Part shown: positions 50,221 through 58,651 of the stretch, in pieces
Numbering within the stretch: the first letter of the stretch is position 1
Layout of the letters: each line of letters starts with the position of its first letter
DNA from: Tissierella simiarum
GTDB taxonomy: Bacteria > Bacillota > Clostridia > Tissierellales > Tissierellaceae
Assembly (NCBI RefSeq): GCF_018917865.1
Contig: NZ_JAHLPM010000003.1
Span: 186,001 to 250,000 of the forward strand
Direction of reading: 5' to 3'
DNA length: 64,000 nt
Notes under the pieces: generated by a model
Database searches by the model: none
The model's input: only the letters and a program-made list of their open reading frames with translations
What the model was told of the DNA's origin: nothing
Position numbers and translations under genes: made by a program

Positions 50221-50769
50221 TTGGGGATATTAATAGGAGACAGAATAATATTAAGAGAATATAGAGAAGATGATTTGCCCTATATGAGAAAGTGGGTTAA
50301 TGATCCAAATATTATTAAGAATCTCAGTAATATATTTTTATATCCACATACATTAAATGAAACAGAAAATTTTTTAAATGCCATATTGGAAGGCACAAGC
50401 AATATTAAAGGATTTGTTATTGCCCATAAGGATACAGAAGAATATATTGGTCAAATAGATTTAGTAAAAGTTGATTGGATTAATAGAATTGGAACTTTAG
50501 GAATAGTAATCGGTAATCAAGAAAAATTAGGTAAAGGATATGGAACAGAAGCTATAAAACTCTTACAAGATTTTGCTTTTAATAGATTAAACCTTCACAA
50601 GCTAGAATTAGAGGTCAGAGATTATAACGAGAGAGCCATAAGATGCTATAAAAAGTGTGGTTTTAAAGAAGAGGGAAGAATTAGAGAAAATCATTTTATA
50701 AATGGGAAATATACAGATACACTATGTATGGGAATTTTGAAAAGAGAATATGAAACGTTAAAAGACTAG
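50221..50769 (+). CDS. GNAT acetyltransferase, RimJ/RimL type
   Basis: A 182-residue N-acetyltransferase that transfers acetyl from acetyl-CoA to an amino group. The N-terminus GDRIILREYREDDLPYMRKW is typical of the RimL/Acetyltransf_3 group. The acetyl-CoA loop is in NQEKLGKGYGTEAIKLL (Q/R-x-x-G-x-G), and the C-terminal motif is LELEVRDYNERAIRCYKKCG then FKEEGRIRENHF. Substrates range from ribosomal protein N-termini to antibiotics and polyamines; none can be chosen. The start is TTG after AGGAGGGGG. Its stop lies within a terminator. Confidence 0.88.
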   Translation: MGILIGDRIILREYREDDLPYMRKWVNDPNIIKNLSNIFLYPHTLNETENFLNAILEGTSNIKGFVIAHKDTEEYIGQIDLVKVDWINRIGTLGIVIGNQEKLGKGYGTEAIKLLQDFAFNRLNLHKLELEVRDYNERAIRCYKKCGFKEEGRIRENHFINGKYTDTLCMGILKREYETLKD

Positions 50770-50786
50770 ACTTAAGTTTAGTCTTT
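50761..50786. terminator. Bidirectional terminator between GNAT and recX
   Basis: A 26-bp near-palindrome centred on CTTAAG (one G-U pair), AAAGACTAGACTT with AAGTTTAGTCTTT. It overlaps the ends of both convergent genes. Confidence 0.8.
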
Positions 50787-51395
50787 TAATATCTCCTTTA
50801 ATACCTTAGATATAATATCATAGGAATATCCTTTTCTTTGAAGGAATCCTCCAAGTTTTCTATAAATACTATTTTTATCTTGTCCTTTATAAGATGGAAA
50901 TTTTTTCATAGCCAATTCTAAAGCTCTTTCGTATTCTTCATCTTTATCTATTTCTAATACTTCTTCAATAATATCTTGAGAAATTCCTTTAGAAATTAAA
51001 TCATATTTTATTCTATTAGGTCCATACTTATTTAGATTTATCTTATCCTTTATAAAACTTTCAGCAAAAGCTTTATCATTTAAATATCCTTGTTTTATAG
51101 AATAATCTATAGCTTGGCTTATGTATTCTTCTTCAAAACCTTTTTGTCTAAGTCTTTCAAATATTTCTTTTTTAGACCTTTGTCTATAAGATAAAAGAGA
51201 GAGGGCGTAGTTAATAACTCTATTTAATTCTTCTCCTTTAATTACGTTCTCTATAAAGTTTTCATCTACTTCCATGTCTAAACTTAAACCATATTTATAT
51301 CTTATTTCTTCAGAGATACCAAAAGCAAACTTATTATCTATAAAAATATTTACTCTATCTTTATTTTTCTGAGGTTCTATATTAGTTATTTTCAT
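50778..51395 (-). CDS. recX: Regulatory protein RecX
   Basis: Modulates RecA filaments by binding along their groove and limiting recombinase activity. The 205-residue protein has the RecX triplet of three-helix repeats: YALSLLSYRQRSKKEIFERL, GYLNDKAFAESFIKDKINL and DKNSIYRKLGGFLQRKGYSY. RecX regulators usually have an ordered KIxxIEPQKN start, and MKITNIEPQKNKDRVNIFID fits. RBS AAAGGAG precedes the ATG. It is convergent with the acetyltransferase gene, with no recA in view. Confidence 0.9.
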   Translation of the reverse strand: MKITNIEPQKNKDRVNIFIDNKFAFGISEEIRYKYGLSLDMEVDENFIENVIKGEELNRVINYALSLLSYRQRSKKEIFERLRQKGFEEEYISQAIDYSIKQGYLNDKAFAESFIKDKINLNKYGPNRIKYDLISKGISQDIIEEVLEIDKDEEYERALELAMKKFPSYKGQDKNSIYRKLGGFLQRKGYSYDIISKVLKEILKD

Positions 51396-51738
51396 TGTGA
51401 CTCCTTTTATTATATTTATTTATGAAATTTAATGTAAGTTAAGAATTGTTTTAAATTTAAATCAGATAGTTTATATTCATATTATATTTTATCATAAAAG
51501 ATAGGTTTTTTAATGTAAAGTTAAAATTTATACTACGTAAAAGAAGTGGAATAAAAATGGTTTTAATAAAAATATATTGTGTATTAAAAAAGATTTTACT
51601 ATATAAAGATAAACAAAAAAATTATATAAAGAACATTTGTTATAGATTAGGAAATTATAGACTATCTTGACGAACAAAAAAAAGAATGAGAAAATGAAAT
51701 TGAAATTGGAGAATACTAGATTGGGGAGGAAAAGATTT
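51396..51738. other. Intergenic region between recX and acoR
   Basis: This divergent spacer is very AT-rich. A weak candidate promoter for acoR has TTGTGT (51577-51582) and TATATA (51600-51605) at 17 bp. No hairpin with a T-run, repeat or small gene with an RBS was found. A TTG at 51667 opens the acoR frame early but lacks a good RBS. Confidence 0.4.
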
Positions 51739-53715
51739 ATGAGTGCTAGCCTAGAATCAAAATTGAAATCTTGGAATAAATTTGTTTATGAAGGAATTTT
51801 GGATTCATCAGTATCACATGATGTAGAAGAATCATGGAAAAGATGTAGAAAGTTGAATGTTAATCATTTAGAAGGTACTGGAAAGCAAATTCGACCCCAG
51901 CTATTAGAAGAAATCATGGAAAAAAACAAGGTACTTTTAGAAATTGCTAGACCTATAATGAAGAATTTACTTAATATTGTTTTAGAATCTCATTTTACTT
52001 TGGTTCTTACAGATCGAGATGGTCATATTTTAGAAGCAATAGGAGATGATGTGGTAAGAGATAGAGCTAACAATATTCGCTTTATTCCAGGTTCTATATG
52101 GACAGAAGAGGCAGTAGGCACGAATGCCATAGGAACTTGTCTTGCTGTAGATAAGCCTATACAAATCGTTGGTGCAGAACATTATTGCGTTTCTCATCAT
52201 CTATGGACTTGTTCAGCTGCTGCTATACATGATGTAGATGGAGAGATAATAGGATGTATAAACATGTCTGGAAATTGTAATGAAGAGCATTCTCATACTC
52301 TTGGAATTGTAGTAGCTGCTGCCTTTAGTATAGAAAAACAAATTGAATTACTTCACTCTTATGAACTTGTAGAATCTATGTTTGAAAGTATATCTGATGG
52401 AATTATTGTTGTAGATAGAGATTTCAATATAAAAAAAATGAATCAAGGAGCACTTTCTATACTAGGAATCAATAAAGAAGAGGCTGAATGGTTAGATTTT
52501 CATAGTCTTTTTCAAGAATTAAATTTAGATACAATGGAAGAATACACTAAGAAGAAAAAAGGAGTTTATTTTACCGATTTTAATCTATATTTTCAAAATA
52601 GAAGGATACCCTGCTCTGCTAACATAGTTCCAATTATCTTGAATAATGAAATAACAGGGTTTTCTCTTGTGTTTAAAGAGATAAAATATTTACATAAAAC
52701 GGTTAATAAAGTTACTGGAAATGTAGCAACTTATACTTTTGATAGTATTTTCACTAAAGATAAAAAAATGCTAGAACTAATAAAATTTGGGAAAAGAATG
52801 GCAAACTATAAAGGATGTATCTTAATTGAAGGTAAAAGTGGAACCGGGAAAGAATTGTTTGCTCATGCTATCCATAATCAAAGTAAAAGGTCAAAGGAAC
52901 CTTTCGTTGCAGTTAATTGTGCTTCTTTACCTAGAGACTTAATTGAGAGTGAATTATTTGGATATGAAAAAGGGACATTTACAGGAGCACTAAAAGAAGG
53001 GAAACCAGGTAAATTTGAGTTGGCTAATGGAGGTACCATATTTTTAGACGAGATTGGAGAGCTACCTTTAGAACTTCAAGCTAAATTGCTTCGTGTTGTA
53101 GAAAATTTAAAAGTTATGCGAATTGGAGGTAACTACGAAAAACCTTTAGATATTAGAATTATCGCTGCTACAAATAGAAATTTACAAGAAGAAGTTCAGA
53201 AAAAGAATTTTAGAGAAGATTTATATTTTAGATTAAATGTATTTAAAATACACATTCCTCCTTTAAGGGAACGACCTGATGATATATTAATGTGTGCTGA
53301 AGCATTTTTAAATCGTTTAAATCAAGAACATCCTCAACACAGAAAAAGATATAGTGAAGAATTTATTCAAAAATTAAAAACTTATAATTGGCCAGGAAAT
53401 GTAAGAGAGTTACAAAATTCTATAGAAAGAGCATACTATTTATCAGACGAGGAGATAATTAAACCTAAATATCTTTTGAATTTAAATGAGAATTTGGCTA
53501 TAGAAGAAATAGATAAAGAGATAGATAGTGTAGAAATGGTTTCTATAGATAGTGCCATAAAACATAATATAGAATTAATGTTAAAAAGCTGTAATGGAAA
53601 TGTATCAGAAGCAGCATTAAGATTGAATATGAGCAGAGCATCTTTATATCGAAGAATAAAAAAACATGATATTGAATTAGATTATATTAGAAAAAGTATC
53701 ATAAAGATACAGTAA
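51739..53715 (+). CDS. acoR: Sigma-54-dependent acetoin catabolism activator AcoR
   Basis: A 658-residue enhancer-binding protein. A GAF domain fills about 50-220 ([20 protein letters not shown] and [16 protein letters not shown] are typical AcoR landmarks). A PAS domain follows (about 225-340; [19 protein letters not shown]). The AAA+ domain has Walker A GKSGTGKE, sigma-54 loop GTFTGA (Thr where most have Ala), Walker [12 protein letters not shown] and [12 protein letters not shown] Fis-type helix-turn-helix ends it ([20 protein letters not shown]). ATG 51739 follows GGGGAGG. It is directly upstream of a sigma-54 promoter and the acetoin dehydrogenase operon. Confidence 0.93.
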   Translation: MSASLESKLKSWNKFVYEGILDSSVSHDVEESWKRCRKLNVNHLEGTGKQIRPQLLEEIMEKNKVLLEIARPIMKNLLNIVLESHFTLVLTDRDGHILEAIGDDVVRDRANNIRFIPGSIWTEEAVGTNAIGTCLAVDKPIQIVGAEHYCVSHHLWTCSAAAIHDVDGEIIGCINMSGNCNEEHSHTLGIVVAAAFSIEKQIELLHSYELVESMFESISDGIIVVDRDFNIKKMNQGALSILGINKEEAEWLDFHSLFQELNLDTMEEYTKKKKGVYFTDFNLYFQNRRIPCSANIVPIILNNEITGFSLVFKEIKYLHKTVNKVTGNVATYTFDSIFTKDKKMLELIKFGKRMANYKGCILIEGKSGTGKELFAHAIHNQSKRSKEPFVAVNCASLPRDLIESELFGYEKGTFTGALKEGKPGKFELANGGTIFLDEIGELPLELQAKLLRVVENLKVMRIGGNYEKPLDIRIIAATNRNLQEEVQKKNFREDLYFRLNVFKIHIPPLRERPDDILMCAEAFLNRLNQEHPQHRKRYSEEFIQKLKTYNWPGNVRELQNSIERAYYLSDEEIIKPKYLLNLNENLAIEEIDKEIDSVEMVSIDSAIKHNIELMLKSCNGNVSEAALRLNMSRASLYRRIKKHDIELDYIRKSIIKIQ

Positions 53716-53771
53716 TGTATCACAAATGAAACTGAGTCTCAAATATGATACAAATTATCTCAATTTTGAGA
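53696..53771. promoter_or_regulatory. Candidate AcoR enhancer sites
   Basis: Several dyads are packed here: GTATC-ATAAA-GATAC (53696-53710, in the end of acoR), TGTATCA (53716-53722) with TGATACA (53746-53752), TGAG-T-CTCA (53733-53741) and TCTCAA-TT-TTGAGA (53758-53771). They lie about 120-190 bases before the -24 element. Which of them binds AcoR cannot be decided from sequence. Confidence 0.45.
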
Positions 53772-53782
53772 AAAATTTTAGA

Positions 53783-53820
53783 AAGGAAGTCCTTTAAAAA
53801 TAGAGGATTTCCTTTTTTTA
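53783..53820 (+). terminator. Intrinsic terminator of acoR
   Basis: AAGGAAGTCCT (53783-53793) pairs with AGGATTTCCTT (53804-53814), including one G-U pair, and seven Ts follow. It lies between the enhancer candidates and the sigma-54 promoter. Confidence 0.85.
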
Positions 53821-53887
53821 TATTATATAGCATATAAATATCTGCAAAAATACAGCATAGGAATCTTTATTATTTTTAAATCTATTT

Positions 53888-53903
53888 TGGCATAAACTTT
53901 GCT
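53888..53903 (+). promoter_or_regulatory. Sigma-54 promoter of the acetoin dehydrogenase operon
   Basis: TGGCATAAACTTTGCT has the -24 GG (53889-53890) and -12 GC (53901-53902) at the correct distance. It lies 47 bases before the first gene of the operon. It shares TGGCAT and TTGCT with the promoter at 15270. Confidence 0.85.
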
Positions 53904-53934
53904 TTAATATTAGGAAAAAGGGGGTGAATCATTT

Positions 53935-54294
53935 GTGAAGCGATTTATAATTGAATTTGGTATTGGAGTAGATTTTCATGGACAAGATGTAAATCGTGCC
54001 GCTGAAAAAGCTATACAAGAAGCTATTTCTAGAAGCTGTTTATGTGGATTAAAAGAAATATTAAATATTGAAAACCTCGATGATAATGTGGAAATTAAAG
54101 CTACTATAGCAGTTTCAAATCCTGAAAAAATAGATATTGAAAGAATGAAAAGGTGTTTTCCTATAGGTAGAAAACAAATTAACCCAGTAAAAGGTGGATT
54201 AAAGGTATCAGGTTTATTTATATCAGAATTCGGAGATCAAGATGATAGTATTGAAGTAGCGCTTGTATGTGTAGAAGTAGGCGTTTTCAATTAA
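53935..54294 (+). CDS. Lin0512 family protein, first gene of the aco operon
   Basis: A 119-residue protein of the Lin0512 family (TIGR02058), which is conserved but has no known activity. The start (RFIIEFGIGVDFHGQDVNRAA) is characteristic, with AIQEAISRSCLCGLKEIL, then VEIKATIAVSNPEKID and a GGLKVSGLFI stretch. The His in FHGQD and cysteines in SCLCG could bind metal. GTG start after AGGGGGTG. It is 19 bases before acoA and directly follows the sigma-54 promoter, so it should be made with acetoin dehydrogenase. Its role in acetoin use is unknown. Confidence 0.85.
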   Translation: MKRFIIEFGIGVDFHGQDVNRAAEKAIQEAISRSCLCGLKEILNIENLDDNVEIKATIAVSNPEKIDIERMKRCFPIGRKQINPVKGGLKVSGLFISEFGDQDDSIEVALVCVEVGVFN

Positions 54295-54312
54295 TTAGAG
54301 GGAGGAGATAGT

Positions 54313-55299
54313 GTGAGTTTAGATAAAGGAAAAATTATTGAAATGTATAAAACCATGAAGCGAATTAGGGAATTTGAAGTGAAGGCTCAAAATCTTTTCG
54401 CAGAAGGAAGTATACCAGGGTTTGTTCATCTATATATAGGAGAAGAAGCAGTAGCAACAGGAGTGTGTGCAAATTTGAATGAAGATGACTATATTACTAG
54501 TACACATAGGGGACACGGGCATATTATTGCAAAAGGTGGAGACTTAAGATATATGATGGCAGAGCTTTACGGTAAATCAACAGGATACTGTAAAGGAAAA
54601 GGAGGTTCAATGCATATTGCTGATGCTACAAAGGGAATTTTAGGGGCAAATGGAATTGTAGGAGCAGGACATAATATTGCCACAGGGGCAGGCTTAAGTG
54701 CCAAATATAAAGGAACACAGCAAGTATGCATTTGCTTCTTCGGGGATGCTTCAACTAATCAAGGGACATTTCATGAATCTCTAAATCTTGCTAGTATTTG
54801 GAAATTACCTATAATATTTGTTTGTGAAAATAATTTATATGGTATATCAATGAGCCAAAGTAGACATCAAGCAATTAAAGACATTTCTGATAGAGCAGTT
54901 GCTTATAATATGCCGGGCATTGCAGTGGATGGTAATGATGTTTTCGCTGTTTATGAAGCAGCTGAAGAAGCAATAAAAAGAGCTAGAAATGGTCAAGGTC
55001 CTACATTAATAGAATGTAAAACTTATAGACATAGAGGACATTTTGAAGGAGATGCAGGTGCATATAAACCTACAGAAGAACAGAAAGAGTGGTTAGAAAA
55101 AGATCCTATTCCAAGAATTGAAAAATTTATGATAGAAAATAAAATTGTGATAGAAAAAGAATTAGAGGATCTTCGTAATGAAGTTAAAGGCCAAATAGAA
55201 GAAGCTATTGAATTTGCAAACAATAGTCCATATCCAGAGTTAGAAACTGCAGTGAATGATATATATTCAGATATAGTAGAGGAGGTTAGGGTAAGATGA
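54313..55299 (+). CDS. acoA: Acetoin dehydrogenase E1 component, alpha subunit
   Basis: Thiamine-diphosphate-dependent E1 alpha subunit. It cleaves acetoin and, with acoB, passes the acetyl group to lipoate on AcoC. The 328-residue protein has the E1-alpha fold landmarks: PGFVHLYIGEEAVATGV, GHGHIIAKGGDLRYMMAELYG, KGKGGSMHIAD, and the TDP/Mg motif GDASTNQGTFHESLN ending in ENN. HRGHFEGDAGAYK is typical of AcoA and branched relatives. GTG start after GGAGGAG. The stop overlaps the acoB start by four bases. The AcoR/AcoX context favours acetoin over pyruvate. Confidence 0.92.
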   Translation: MSLDKGKIIEMYKTMKRIREFEVKAQNLFAEGSIPGFVHLYIGEEAVATGVCANLNEDDYITSTHRGHGHIIAKGGDLRYMMAELYGKSTGYCKGKGGSMHIADATKGILGANGIVGAGHNIATGAGLSAKYKGTQQVCICFFGDASTNQGTFHESLNLASIWKLPIIFVCENNLYGISMSQSRHQAIKDISDRAVAYNMPGIAVDGNDVFAVYEAAEEAIKRARNGQGPTLIECKTYRHRGHFEGDAGAYKPTEEQKEWLEKDPIPRIEKFMIENKIVIEKELEDLRNEVKGQIEEAIEFANNSPYPELETAVNDIYSDIVEEVRVR

Positions 55300-56264
55300 A
55301 AAAAATGACCTATGCAGAAGCTATTCGTGAGGGCATGAGAATAAAAATGCAACAAGATAAAAAAGTATATATATTAGGTGAGGATGTAGGTGCATTTGGA
55401 GGATGTTTTGGAGTAACATCAGGTTTGTTTGAAGAATTTGGAGAAGATAGAGTAAGAGATACACCTATTTCAGAAGGTGTAATCATTGGATGTGCCGTAG
55501 GGTCAGCTGCCACTGGATTAAGACCTATTGCAGAATTAATGTTTGTTGATTTTTTAACTGTTGGGATGGATCAATTAGTTAATCAAGCAGCCAAGATGAG
55601 GTATATGTTTGGCGGCAAGATTAATATGCCAATGGTAGTAAGGTTACCTGCTGGAGCAGGAGTTCAGGCGGCAGCTCAACATTCTCAATCTTTGGAAGCA
55701 TGGCTTACTCACATTCCAGGACTTAAAGTAGTATATCCCTCTACTCCACAAGATGCATTAGGTTTAATGTTGACCTCTATAGAAGATGATAATCCTGTTA
55801 TGTATATGGAACACAAAGCATTATATGCAATGGAAGGAGAAATAGAAGAGGTTAAGCCAATTCCTCTTGGAGTTGCAGATGTTAAAAGAGAAGGGAAGGA
55901 TATTACTATAGTTGCAACAGGAAAAATGGTTCATGAGACCTTAGCTGCATCAGAAATGCTTATTAAAGAAGGGATTGATGTAGAGGTAGTTGATCCAAGA
56001 ACATTATTTCCATTAGATAAAAAGACTATTTTTGAATCTGTTAAAAAGACGCATAAGGTTGTTATTGTAACAGAAGAGCATAAAAGAGGAGGGTATGGAG
56101 GAGAAATCTCAGCTATAATTTCAGAAGAGATTTTTGATGAATTGGATGCTCCGGTAGTAAGAATTGGAGCACTCGATACTCCAATTCCATTTAGTCCAGT
56201 ATTAGAGGATTATGTTATACCCAACTATATTGATATTGTTAAAGCTGTTAAAAGCCTAGTATAA
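55296..56264 (+). CDS. acoB: Acetoin dehydrogenase E1 component, beta subunit
   Basis: Partner of AcoA in the E1 heterotetramer, 322 residues. Transketolase-type domain features are LGEDVGAFGGCFGVT, DTPISEGVIIGCAVGSA, ELMFVDFLTVGMDQLVNQAA and the central RLPAGAGVQAAAQHSQSLEA containing the conserved His. The C-terminal domain has VDPRTLFPLDKKTI and EEHKRGGYGGEI. The ATG overlaps the acoA stop. A gap of 44 bases with a good RBS separates it from acoX. Confidence 0.93.
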   Translation: MKKMTYAEAIREGMRIKMQQDKKVYILGEDVGAFGGCFGVTSGLFEEFGEDRVRDTPISEGVIIGCAVGSAATGLRPIAELMFVDFLTVGMDQLVNQAAKMRYMFGGKINMPMVVRLPAGAGVQAAAQHSQSLEAWLTHIPGLKVVYPSTPQDALGLMLTSIEDDNPVMYMEHKALYAMEGEIEEVKPIPLGVADVKREGKDITIVATGKMVHETLAASEMLIKEGIDVEVVDPRTLFPLDKKTIFESVKKTHKVVIVTEEHKRGGYGGEISAIISEEIFDELDAPVVRIGALDTPIPFSPVLEDYVIPNYIDIVKAVKSLV

Positions 56265-56308
56265 AATAAAGGATCTAAAGTAATTGTTCATAAAAGGAGG
56301 AACAGTCG

Positions 56309-57292
56309 TTGATTGGCATAATTGCTAATCCTGCTTCTGGCAAAGATATTAGGAGGTTAGTATCTTATGCTACAGTAGTGGATAATAACGAAAAGGTTAA
56401 TATTGTAAAAAGAATTGTTTTAGCAGCACAAGGTTGCGGTGTATCCTCGATTTTTATAATGCCTGATACTTATCAGATAGGATATAAAGTAATTGAAGAT
56501 TTAACTTTAGAGAAACGTTTAAGTGCAAAAGTCGATATTTTGGATATGGAAATGAAAGGCTCTCATCACGATACCACTTATGCTGCAAAACTTATGAAAG
56601 AAATGAATATTAAATGTGTATTAGTATTAGGTGGAGATGGTACTAGTAGAGCGGTAGCAAAAACTATTCAAGAAATACCTATAATTGCCATATCTACAGG
56701 CACTAATAACGTATATCCTATTATGATGGAAGGCACTATAGCAGGTATGGCAGCAGCTGCCGTTTGTTTTGGATATGGAGAAAAAAATATAAAAAGAGAT
56801 AAAAGAATAGAGATATATAAAGACAAAGAACTGTTAGATATTGCACTTGTAGATGCTGTTATTTCTAAGAATTTATTTGTGGGAGCAAAAGCTATCTGGA
56901 ATGTTGAAAATATTTTGAAAGTTATTACAATTAAATCTCATCCGGCGAGCATAGGTTTTTCTGCTTTGGTAGGATGTAAACAGATTGTTTCCGAGGATGA
57001 AGATTATGGTTTATATGTAGATTTAAATAATAAATATAGTCAATTAATTGCACCTTTAGGTGCTGGAATTATTGAAAGAATTCATATGTCAGAGCCAAAA
57101 ATATTGAGATTAAATGAAGAATATGTCTACTTGGCAGATACTAATGGAGTTATCGCATTGGACGGAGAGCGAGAAATTGAATTTAAGCAAGGTGAAAAGC
57201 TTACATTCAAAATAACTCGAAAAGGACCTGTAAGAGTGAAGGTTAGTGAAGTTCTTGAAAATGCACAAAAATCAGGTTTTTTTATTAGGTAA
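56309..57292 (+). CDS. acoX: AcoX, NAD kinase-like protein of acetoin operons
   Basis: A 327-residue protein of the ATP-NAD/AcoX kinase family, often encoded in acetoin dehydrogenase operons; its biochemical role is not settled. The start GIIANPASGKDIRRLVSYAT and the nucleotide motif LVLGGDGTSRAVAKTI (GGDG of NAD kinases) identify it, as do ISTGTNNVYP and the C-terminal LDGEREIEF. The start is TTG after AAAGGAGG. It lies between acoB and acoC, the usual place in Clostridia. Confidence 0.9.
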   Translation: MIGIIANPASGKDIRRLVSYATVVDNNEKVNIVKRIVLAAQGCGVSSIFIMPDTYQIGYKVIEDLTLEKRLSAKVDILDMEMKGSHHDTTYAAKLMKEMNIKCVLVLGGDGTSRAVAKTIQEIPIIAISTGTNNVYPIMMEGTIAGMAAAAVCFGYGEKNIKRDKRIEIYKDKELLDIALVDAVISKNLFVGAKAIWNVENILKVITIKSHPASIGFSALVGCKQIVSEDEDYGLYVDLNNKYSQLIAPLGAGIIERIHMSEPKILRLNEEYVYLADTNGVIALDGEREIEFKQGEKLTFKITRKGPVRVKVSEVLENAQKSGFFIR

Positions 57293-57313
57293 AAAAAGAT
57301 TGGGGGCTAAGAT

Positions 57314-58639
57314 ATGGCAAATGTTGTTGTTATGCCTAAATTAGGGCTTACGATGAAAAAAGGAAAGATTATAAAATGGTTTAAGAAGGAAGGAGAAAGA
57401 ATTGAAGCCGGAGAAAGACTATTTGAAGTGGCAACAGATAAATTAACCAATGAAGTGGAAGCAAAAGAAGGCGGTATAGTTAGAAAGCTTTTAGCTGATT
57501 CAGGAGATACAGTTCCATGCTTAGAGCCTGTGGCTATTATTGGAGAATTAGAAGAAGACATTACAGAATTAATTTCAACTACAATTAGTAATGCTAGTTC
57601 TATATCAGAACCAAATCAAAAAGATAAAGTAGAAGCAACTAATAAAAATAAGGAAGTTGAAAATAAAAAAGAAAAAAATACTGGAAGAATTATTGCTTCA
57701 CCAGTAGCTAAGAAATTAGCCTTAGAAAAAGAAGTAGATCTATCCTATATTAATGGAACAGGACCTAATGGTCGTATAACTCTTAAAGATGTAGAAAAAT
57801 ATATAGAAAATGAAAAATGTATAGAAGGAAAAGCTTCTCCAATGGCAGTGAAAACAGCAGAAAGATTAAATGTAGATTTAACAAAAATAAATATGGATAG
57901 AAGAATTATGAAACAAGATGTAATCGATTTTAGCAAAGATAGAGCTTTGGAAGAAGCAATAAACCCTATGGAACAAAGAGTATCCATGAGCCAAATGAGA
58001 AAAGTAATTGCAGAAAGAATGACAGAAAGCTGGCATGTTTCTCCGGCAGTAACATATGATATGTCGGTAGATGTTACAAAACTAAAAGAAATAAAAGATA
58101 ATTTAAAGGATGTAGAAAAGATAACATATACAGACCTATTAGTAAAGATTGTTTCAAAGGTATTACTTGAATTTCCACTACTAAATGCATCAATTGATGG
58201 AGAAGAAATGGTTCTTAGAAATTATGTGAATATGGGGGTAGCAGTAGCCATAGAAAATGGGCTTTTAGTACCTGTAGTGAAATATGCTCATACTAAAGGT
58301 TTAAGGAGCGTTTCGGAAGAAATTAAAGAATTATCATATAAAGCAAAGACTAATCAGCTTTCTACAGATGAACTAGTTGGAGGTACATTTACTATTACCA
58401 ATTTAGGTATGTTTGGAGTAGAATCTTTTTCACCTATTATAAATCAACCAGAAGTAGCGATTTTAGGAGTAAATGCAATTACAGAAAAGCCTATTTTGGA
58501 AAATGGTAATTTAATAAATAAACCTTTTATTAAACTTTCTTTAACTGCAGATCACAGAATTGCAGATGGTGCTGTAGCGGCTCAATTCCTTTATAGAGTA
58601 AAACAATATATTGAAAAACCAGACATGTTATTGCTATAG
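57314..58639 (+). CDS. acoC: Acetoin dehydrogenase E2, dihydrolipoamide acetyltransferase
   Basis: A 441-residue E2 core protein that accepts the acetyl group from E1 and transfers it to CoA. An N-terminal lipoyl domain carries Lys43 in ATDKLTNEVEAKE. A Lys/Glu-rich linker leads to a peripheral-subunit-binding domain (about 120-155; ASPVAKKLALEKEVDLSYIN then GTGPNGRITLKDV). A second, shorter copy follows (about 175-210; ASPMAVKTAERLNVDLTKIN). The catalytic domain (about 225-441) ends with TADHRIADGAVAAQFL, whose His and Asp are catalytic. RBS GGGGG. Confidence 0.92.
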   Translation: MANVVVMPKLGLTMKKGKIIKWFKKEGERIEAGERLFEVATDKLTNEVEAKEGGIVRKLLADSGDTVPCLEPVAIIGELEEDITELISTTISNASSISEPNQKDKVEATNKNKEVENKKEKNTGRIIASPVAKKLALEKEVDLSYINGTGPNGRITLKDVEKYIENEKCIEGKASPMAVKTAERLNVDLTKINMDRRIMKQDVIDFSKDRALEEAINPMEQRVSMSQMRKVIAERMTESWHVSPAVTYDMSVDVTKLKEIKDNLKDVEKITYTDLLVKIVSKVLLEFPLLNASIDGEEMVLRNYVNMGVAVAIENGLLVPVVKYAHTKGLRSVSEEIKELSYKAKTNQLSTDELVGGTFTITNLGMFGVESFSPIINQPEVAILGVNAITEKPILENGNLINKPFIKLSLTADHRIADGAVAAQFLYRVKQYIEKPDMLLL

Positions 58640-58651
58640 GAGGAAAAAAAT

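Noticed and set aside
55023-55513. Minus-strand open frames across acoA and acoB
   Set aside because: They are antisense to conserved E1 sequences and lack RBS and homology features.
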